A stretch of DNA of 45,827 nucleotides, from NCBI RefSeq assembly GCF_900113045.1, contig NZ_FONY01000042.1:1-45827 (forward strand). The letters run 5' to 3'. How positions within the stretch are numbered: the stretch's first letter is position 1; each line of letters opens with the position of its first letter. The stretch comes from Thermoflexibacter ruber (GTDB taxonomy: Bacteria; Bacteroidota; Bacteroidia; Cytophagales; Thermoflexibacteraceae). Below, piece by piece: positions 41,197 to 45,827 of this stretch. Made by a program: the position numbers and the translations under genes. Under the pieces are notes generated by a model, which had not been told where the DNA came from, ran no database searches, and saw only the letters and a program-made list of their open reading frames with translations.

Positions 41197-41539
41197 TTAA
41201 CTCGTTTTTTTCTTTTTTAGTCAATTTGCTCACTACCAAGTCGTAGGAGTGCAAAATCCAATGCTTGATTTCCTCATCGCTCAGTTCTCCGACTATGGCT
41301 ATGGTATTCCAATGTTTTTTGTTCATGTGGTAGCCCGCTGTTACACCGCTATACCTTTCGCGAAGGTCTATGGCTGTTTCAGGCTCGCATTTGACATTGA
41401 TACTTTCAAACTTATCTATGTCTGCTATAGCAAAAACTTTACTCATTACCTTCATCACTAAGGTATTATCATCAAAGTGAGTGGATTCTGTAACTCCCTT
41501 CAAATTTAGGCAAAACTCGCGAAATTCCTCAATATTCAT
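41186..41539 (-). CDS. MmcQ/YjbR family protein
   Basis: A 117-residue protein beginning MNIEEFREFCLNLKGVTEST, with VMSKVFAIADIDKFESINVK and GYHMNKKHWNTIAI. This is the MmcQ/YjbR (DUF419) fold, a CyaY-like small DNA-binding domain by family annotation, with unclear function. The ATG at 41539 is used; one more upstream codon would be TTG. It follows the DUF6728 gene by 3 nt and overlaps the OmpA gene, so co-translation is likely. Confidence 0.88.
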   Translation of the reverse strand: MNIEEFREFCLNLKGVTESTHFDDNTLVMKVMSKVFAIADIDKFESINVKCEPETAIDLRERYSGVTAGYHMNKKHWNTIAIVGELSDEEIKHWILHSYDLVVSKLTKKEKNELNEL

Positions 41540-41542
41540 CAA

Positions 41543-41764
41543 TCAAAAAAATAGCCTTTTGGCTAACCAAACCACAAAGGCAAATAAAAACATAAGGATA
41601 GAAATACGGTTAATGCCATGCATGACTTTCAGGTTGAAATTAGGCTTGCCGTTAGCATCTTTGCGAAAAACTCTGAAAAAGTAGTGAAATACCTCATTGA
41701 CAGCAAAATACTCTCTGAGCGTATTTCTTCCTTTTTGGGCTTGTTTGTTCTCGATATTTTCCAT
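41543..41764 (-). CDS. DUF6728-like small membrane protein
   Basis: A 73-residue protein with a polar N-terminal half (YFAVNEVFHYFFRVFRKDAN) and one transmembrane helix near the C-terminus (about residues 54-70, RISILMFLFAFVVWLAKRLF). The pattern fits DUF6728, a small Bacteroidota family with no known function. It is the first gene of the three-gene leftward operon with MmcQ/YjbR and the OmpA protein. The opposite-strand promoter of purC begins about 110 nt away. Confidence 0.7.
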   Translation of the reverse strand: MENIENKQAQKGRNTLREYFAVNEVFHYFFRVFRKDANGKPNFNLKVMHGINRISILMFLFAFVVWLAKRLFF

Positions 41765-41876
41765 TGGTAAATGTTAGTCTTTAAATTGATTAATAATATG
41801 TTGCCAAGTCAAAATGACATATCAATATTAATAAAGATAGAAACATACTATTTTGTTTGCAAGTTAGGCAATTTTG

Positions 41877-41906
41877 TTTGAATTAAAAAAATTAGAACTA
41901 CCTTTG
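41877..41906 (+). promoter_or_regulatory. Promoter of purC
   Basis: TTTG (41877-41880), 18 nt and TACCTTTG (41899-41906) fit the Bacteroidota -33/-7 consensus closely. The start codon at 41952 is 45 nt downstream. No purine-responsive structure was recognised in the short leader. Confidence 0.7.
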
Positions 41907-41951
41907 CCGTGCAAGAAAACTTGCAAGTGAGTTATTTCTTTATATTCGAAG

Positions 41952-42890
41952 ATGGAGGCAATCAAAGAAACCAATTTTCATTTTCCTCAAAGCAATCAAT
42001 TTTACAAAGGCAAGGTCAGAGATGTTTATCATTTTGCAGACAAGTTAGCCGTAGTTGCTACTGACCGCATTTCTGCTTTTGATGTAGTGCTACCCAGAGC
42101 TATTCCTTACAAAGGGCAAGTTCTCAATCAGATAGCAGCACATTTTTTAAAAGCGACAGCTTCTATCGTTCCTAACTGGTTGGAAGCTATTCCTCACCCT
42201 AACGTCAGCATTGGCAAAAAATGTCAGCCTTTTGCTGTGGAAATGGTCATTCGTGGTTATCTTTCTGGACACGCATGGCGAGAGTACAAGGCAGGCAAAC
42301 GCACTCTCTGTGGGGAAACTTTGCCAGAGGGCTTAAAGGAAAATGACCAACTCCCCTATCCCATCATTACGCCTACTACCAAAGCACACGAAGGACATGA
42401 CGAGGATATTTCTGAAAGTGAAATCATTAGAAAAAAAATAGTGAGCCAAGAGGACTACGCAATCCTTAAAAAATATACTTTTGCCCTATTTGAAAAGGGT
42501 ACGGTCATGGCAAAGGAAAGAGGGCTGATATTGGTAGATACCAAGTATGAGTTTGGGAAATTGGGAGATAAAATCTACCTCATAGATGAGGTGCATACGC
42601 CTGATTCCTCCCGATACTTTTATGCGGAAGGCTATGAGGAAAGGCAGGCAAAAGGAGAAGCCCAGAAGCAACTTTCTAAAGAGTTTGTGAGAGAGTGGCT
42701 CATTGCCAATGGCTTTCAAGGCAAAGAAGGGCAGCAAGTTCCAGAAATGACAGACGAAAAAGTAGCCTCTATTACTGCTCGTTATATAGAACTTTATGAG
42801 CAGATTACAGGGAGTACTTTTCAACAAGTAAGCTATGAAAACATATTGGAACAGATAGAACAAAGTATCCGCACATCAATTTCTATATGA
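41952..42890 (+). CDS. purC: SAICAR synthetase
   Basis: A 312-residue phosphoribosylaminoimidazole-succinocarboxamide synthase that condenses CAIR with aspartate using ATP. Conserved parts are [60 protein letters not shown], and the nucleotide/metal region [20 protein letters not shown] followed by [13 protein letters not shown]. The length is that of the eukaryote-like longer form common in Bacteroidota. It has its own strong promoter and stands apart from purB, which is 12 kb upstream. Confidence 0.96.
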   Translation: MEAIKETNFHFPQSNQFYKGKVRDVYHFADKLAVVATDRISAFDVVLPRAIPYKGQVLNQIAAHFLKATASIVPNWLEAIPHPNVSIGKKCQPFAVEMVIRGYLSGHAWREYKAGKRTLCGETLPEGLKENDQLPYPIITPTTKAHEGHDEDISESEIIRKKIVSQEDYAILKKYTFALFEKGTVMAKERGLILVDTKYEFGKLGDKIYLIDEVHTPDSSRYFYAEGYEERQAKGEAQKQLSKEFVREWLIANGFQGKEGQQVPEMTDEKVASITARYIELYEQITGSTFQQVSYENILEQIEQSIRTSISI

Positions 42891-42979
42891 AGTTTTCTTG
42901 ACTTTTGAGAAGAAAGTTTTGTAGAAAATTGTGAATAATCAATGTAAATTTTAAAAATTATAATTATTTTATCTATCTT

Positions 42980-42987
42980 TACATTTG
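42980..42987 (+). promoter_or_regulatory. Candidate -7 element TACATTTG of the STAS gene
   Basis: TACATTTG fits TAnnTTTG about 110 nt upstream of the STAS start. Between them two direct copies of CCTTACAAGG (43000-43009 and 43019-43028), each with CCTT/AAGG symmetry, could be a binding site. No good -33 element is visible. Confidence 0.4.
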
Positions 42988-43099
42988 TAATTATTTAGAC
43001 CTTACAAGGTTTTGCACACCTTACAAGGCTACGCATAAGTTAAACAATAAACTTACGAAATTGTCAAATTTTACAAGGGTTATCTTATCAATAATCAAT

Positions 43100-43483
43100 A
43101 TGAAATATAGCATAGATAAACAGGAGAGATACAGCATTTTGGCGTTAGATGAGGAAAAGTTAGACACCTTGATTGCTCCCAAGCTAAAGTCTGAATTTGT
43201 AACCCTATTCCAATCGGGTACAACTAACTTAATTTTGGATATGAGTAAGGTGAAGTATGTGGATTCGTCAGGGTTGAGTGCTATCTTGGTAGCTAATCGC
43301 TTGGCGGGAGATGTAGATGGCTTTCTGGTATTAGCAGGCGTAACTCCTCATGTGATGAAGCTAATCACAATTTCAAAGTTAGATAATGTACTCAATTTGT
43401 TACCTACCGTTAAGGAAGCAGTAGAGGCAATACACCTTAGCGAAGTAGAAAAAGAATTAAAACAAGAAAATGGTATGGAATAA
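43100..43483 (+). CDS. STAS-domain anti-anti-sigma factor-like protein
   Basis: A 127-residue single STAS domain with the phospho-site motif YVDSSGLSAILVANRL (Ser56/Ser57) on the expected loop, preceded by TTNLILDMSKV. It matches the SpoIIAA/RsbV class, in which phosphorylation by an anti-sigma kinase switches partner binding. In Cytophagales such proteins often act without a classical sigma-B system. A short acidic tail (EVEKELKQENGME) extends past the fold. The ATG at 43100 gives the standard domain; the frame extends 13 codons further up. No kinase or phosphatase gene is adjacent. Confidence 0.88.
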   Translation: MKYSIDKQERYSILALDEEKLDTLIAPKLKSEFVTLFQSGTTNLILDMSKVKYVDSSGLSAILVANRLAGDVDGFLVLAGVTPHVMKLITISKLDNVLNLLPTVKEAVEAIHLSEVEKELKQENGME

Positions 43484-43533
43484 CTATTACGAGCAGGATT
43501 TATTTATTTCTTTGAAAATCTAAAAGTTAGTCC

Positions 43534-43551
43534 CAAAAAATTTTTTGGGTG
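43534..43551. other. 18 bp perfect palindrome
   Basis: CCCAAAAAATTTTTTGGG is perfectly self-complementary and lies 50 nt after the STAS stop. As it has no spacer it is more likely a dimeric protein site or a cruciform than an efficient hairpin. Confidence 0.5.
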
Positions 43552-43573
43552 TTAGCTAAAAATCACTTACTTT

Positions 43574-43598
43574 CCCACCGTTCTGAGCGGTGGGTTTT
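43574..43598 (+). terminator. Rho-independent terminator
   Basis: CCCACCG (43574-43580) pairs with CGGTGGG (43588-43594) across a 7-base loop, followed by TTTT. It is the likely end of the STAS transcript. Three near-identical 10-mers (CACGAATTT/CACGGATTTA/CACGAATTTA, 43608-43636) follow it, a motif often seen in Bacteroidota intergenic DNA. Confidence 0.75.
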
Positions 43599-43664
43599 CT
43601 GTATAGCCACGAATTTCACGGATTTACACGAATTTATTTTGCTTTACCTAAAATTATCTATCTT

Positions 43665-44663
43665 ATGAACAAAAGAAAAACATTTATTATCGTCTATTTA
43701 CTTTCTCTACTGCTGTTTTTCTTTCCTATTGAGGGACATAGCCAAGATGCCAACTTTACGCAGTTTTATGCCTCGCCTACTTACATGAACCCTGCTTTTG
43801 CAGGTGCTGTACCACAATACCGAGCCACTGTACAGTACAGAAACCAATATCCAAGTATCCCTAATTCCTACGAAACCAACATCTTTTCCTTTGATTATAA
43901 TTGGGACGACTATGACTCTGGTTTGGGAGCGATGATACTGCAAGACAGATTGAGTTCCTTCTCTATGACCTCTACAAGTTTGCTTTTAGCCTACTCTTAT
44001 CAAGTCAAAATTACTAAAAAATGGGTGGCTCGCTTGGGCTTGCAAGGGGCTTATACTACGCGTACCACCGATTTTTCGCGCTTAGTTTTCCAAGACCAAA
44101 TCAACACAGGCAATCCTACGAGAGAAAACTTAGTCGGAAATTTTATCCATTACCCCGATTTTTCTACAGGTTTTTTAGTCTATAATAAAACATTTTGGTT
44201 TGGAGCGGGCATACATCATTTGACTCGCCCTTTTCAGTCTATCGTCAATACCAGCGAAAGATTAGCCATGCGACAAACCGTACAAGCAGGTGCAAAGTTT
44301 TCATTTTCAAAAGATTGGGACAAAGACATTTCCCTTGCTCCTGCTATTTTGTACCAACGCCAAGCCCCTTTTGACCAGTTGGACTTAGGGGTGAACTTCT
44401 TTTACGAACCCTTGATTATCGGCTTGTGGTACAGAGGTATTCCTATCCAAAAAAATGTAGCAGGTCGCATCAACCAAGATGCGATTGCAGGATTAGCTGG
44501 TTTCCGCTATAAAAATTGGATTTTTACTTATAGCTATGATGCCACTATCTCCTCTTTGAACCGCTCTGGAGGGGCGCATGAAATCTCGCTGACCTTAGCC
44601 CCACGCTATGACAAAAGAAACAAAAGAGGAAGCAAGCATATAGATTGCCCTGTATTTTTCTGA
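43665..44663 (+). CDS. PorP/SprF-family outer-membrane protein
   Basis: A 332-residue protein with a signal peptide (MNKRKTFIIVYLLSLLLFFF, mature from about HSQDANFTQF). The PorP/SprF hallmark at its start is FTQFYASPTYMNPAFAGAVP, followed by RATVQYRNQYPSIPNSYET. Amphipathic beta strands run to a C-terminal SGGAHEISLTLAP segment typical of this family. PorP/SprF proteins work with type IX secretion and anchor secreted gliding or adhesion proteins. Usually a large secreted partner gene lies upstream; none is seen here, so this is a solitary copy. The ATG at 43665 is chosen as the start of the signal peptide; the longer frame begins inside the 10-mer repeats. Confidence 0.9.
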   Translation: MNKRKTFIIVYLLSLLLFFFPIEGHSQDANFTQFYASPTYMNPAFAGAVPQYRATVQYRNQYPSIPNSYETNIFSFDYNWDDYDSGLGAMILQDRLSSFSMTSTSLLLAYSYQVKITKKWVARLGLQGAYTTRTTDFSRLVFQDQINTGNPTRENLVGNFIHYPDFSTGFLVYNKTFWFGAGIHHLTRPFQSIVNTSERLAMRQTVQAGAKFSFSKDWDKDISLAPAILYQRQAPFDQLDLGVNFFYEPLIIGLWYRGIPIQKNVAGRINQDAIAGLAGFRYKNWIFTYSYDATISSLNRSGGAHEISLTLAPRYDKRNKRGSKHIDCPVFF

Positions 44664-44731
44664 TAAAACAATTCTTAAATTTGCTTTGCACAAACTGAAT
44701 TTTGTATCTTTAAGCAAAAAGTTATTGCTTT

Positions 44732-45517
44732 ATGCTTCATAGAATCAGATTCAAACTGCTCTTTGCCTTTTTGTTAGTAGGTATAGTCCCATTTGCATTA
44801 ACTATGTGGTGGGAATATCGCAACTCAACTACTTTACTGAAAGAGCGAACTTTTGAACAACTAAGAACAGTACGGGAAAGTAAAAAGATGGAAATAGAAA
44901 ATTACTTTACCCAAACACGCCAAGAAATTGGCTATTTCGCTCAAAATAGTTTGGTAAATAAGGCAATGAAGGATTTTAAAGAAGCATTCGAGAATATACA
45001 ACCTAAAGAATTACCTCCAGAATATCCTCAAAAGCTAAGAATGTATTATGAAAATGAGTTCATTCCTAAGCTCAGGCATCACCAAGACACTTTCACAGTA
45101 GCGCATTTTTTACCTACTAACTACAAAAGTATTTTGCTTCAAACCCAATACCTTATCAGCAATAAGACTGCTTTTAAACCTTCTTCTTACAGCTATGTGC
45201 ATGACAAATACCACAGCTCTCTTTCTACCTTCTTGAAAATAGGAGGCTATTATGATATTTTTTTGGTAGAAGACGAAACAGGCTACATTGTTTATAGTGT
45301 GAATAAGGAAGTGGACTTTGGAACAAGTTTATTATCAGGGATTTATGCCGATTCTAACTTGGGTAGGCTATACAGAAAAATCAGGCATATAGGGATAAAG
45401 TATCATACCCTACTTTGCGATTTTGAAACTTATCTTCCTTCTTATTTAGCCCCTGCCGCCTTTATAGCTGCTCCTATCTTTGACGAAGAAAAAAAGATAG
45501 GCAACCAATTGTGCTAG
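44732..45517 (+). pseudogene. Membrane sensor protein, 5' part, cut by an IS982-like element
   Basis: The ORF begins MLHRIRFKLLFAFLLVGIVP, a first transmembrane helix at about residues 8-27. An extracytoplasmic sensor domain of about 220 residues follows, with GGYYDIFLVEDETGYIVYSV and NKEVDFGTSLLSGIYADSNL. This pattern belongs to Cache-type sensors of chemoreceptors, cyclases and histidine kinases. The sequence stays family-like to FDEEKKIG (about residue 257) and then enters IS sequence and stops. The second transmembrane helix and the output domain are missing, so the type of output cannot be told. The remainder may lie beyond the element, outside the window. Confidence 0.75.
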
Positions 45518-45827
45518 TTAAAATATAAAGTTTTTTATATCTAAGATAGGTTGTTGAGTTATAAAGTTTAAATAAATAGCAAAAGTTAGGGATGTTATTT
45601 TTGCGATAATTCTATTTGTTAGTCCCCAAGCACTCTTTGCACGTGTATATTGTATGTTAAACTGCTCTGTCAGTATTGAGTTTACTGTTTCAATGGTTTT
45701 ACGAAAAATACCAAGAAATGCTTTTTCAGTAGCAGTATTAGCTACTTGGTTTGCTCTATTTTGTATAATTAGCTCATAATCAAGTGTATTCTCAAGCCTT
45801 TTTCCCAACCCTACATACCCTTTATCG
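45503..45827 (-). mobile_element. IS982-like insertion sequence, one end only
   Basis: The C-terminal part of a transposase gene lies against the broken sensor gene, with only about 10-15 nt between its stop codon (45518) and the point where sensor sequence ends. The element end is placed near 45503-45510, at ACCAATTGTGC. The other end is beyond the right edge, so the terminal repeat and target duplication cannot be checked. Confidence 0.65.
45518..45827 (-). CDS. IS982-family transposase, C-terminal part (runs off the right edge)
   Basis: About 103 residues are visible, beginning with DKGYVGLGKRLENTLDYELI at the window edge. The DKGY motif is the second catalytic Asp region. The block around the catalytic Glu follows as FLGIFRKTIETVNSILTEQF, then NIQYTRAKSAWGLTNRIIAK, and the protein ends LDIKNFIF. 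This order matches IS982 transposases (DKGY, then R-K-x-x-E-T-V-x-S, then G-L-x-x-R-I-x-x-K). The frame is open with no defects, so the element may be intact. Confidence 0.78.
   Translation of the reverse strand, partial: DKGYVGLGKRLENTLDYELIIQNRANQVANTATEKAFLGIFRKTIETVNSILTEQFNIQYTRAKSAWGLTNRIIAKITSLTFAIYLNFITQQPILDIKNFIF

Noticed and set aside
43665-44663. A type IX secretion operon around the PorP/SprF gene
   Set aside because: No PorK/L/M/N or large secreted partner gene is adjacent; the gene stands alone.
1-45827. CRISPR array or cas genes
   Set aside because: No regularly spaced identical repeats and no Cas protein motifs were seen on either strand.

Overview
The window looks like a chromosome segment from a Bacteroidota bacterium, most likely of the order Cytophagales. 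The DNA is AT-rich and start codons sit behind A-rich sequence with few Shine-Dalgarno sites. Several genes are preceded by the Bacteroidota promoter pattern TTTG-N(18-21)-TAnnTTTG. The gene content also fits: a PorP/SprF protein, PD40/OmpA fusions, DUF3127 and DUF6728 proteins, and a GNAT gene directly before argG. Placement below order level is not possible from the sequence alone.

Bases 1-7430 are an accessory, decaying region. A partial IS630-like element at the left edge cuts the acetolactate decarboxylase gene. Next come a Crp/Fnr tail fragment, a membrane-protein pseudogene with a frameshift and two stops, and a DUF2798-like gene. Then follows a same-strand run: a lipoprotein serine hydrolase with an SBBP-repeat lipoprotein, a small secreted protein pseudogene, a YegP-like gene and a nonsense-interrupted PD-(D/E)XK nuclease. 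Two long imperfect hairpins of one family (4297-4434 and 5976-6124) start 5-6 nt after stop codons and resemble integron attC sites. A broken IS4-like element closes the region.

Bases 7560-19280 hold two esterases and a TAT-exported TIM-barrel protein, a tRNA-Lys/Leu/Lys cluster, a TPR/SH3 membrane protein, a DUF429 protein, Nnr (repair of hydrated NAD(P)H), a lipoprotein of unknown function, a DUF3127 protein, a tiny PPGQ-type lipoprotein, a LolD/MacB-like ATPase and a beta-CASP metallo-hydrolase.

Bases 19280-26100 hold an arginine locus (GNAT and argG) preceded by a 31-codon ORF with six Arg codons near its end, a candidate attenuation leader. After it come a coiled-coil lipoprotein, a HAD phosphatase, a DUF4349 lipoprotein, a small XRE regulator next to an array of TGTAAA/TTTACA operators, and a GH10 xylanase. 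A worn second copy of the left-edge IS630 element lies at 26142-26340.

Bases 26586-45827 are mostly core genes: a rhomboid pair (one apparently active, one lacking both catalytic residues) co-directional with purB and aroC; a PD40-OmpA protein; an acyl-CoA synthetase; an SF1 helicase; a double amidohydrolase; a small operon of DUF6728, MmcQ/YjbR and OmpA; purC; a STAS protein; and PorP/SprF. At the right edge an IS982-like element interrupts a sensor gene. Four transposon-related loci in 46 kb, three of them apparently breaking genes, point to recent IS activity. No CRISPR array, rRNA or prophage was seen.
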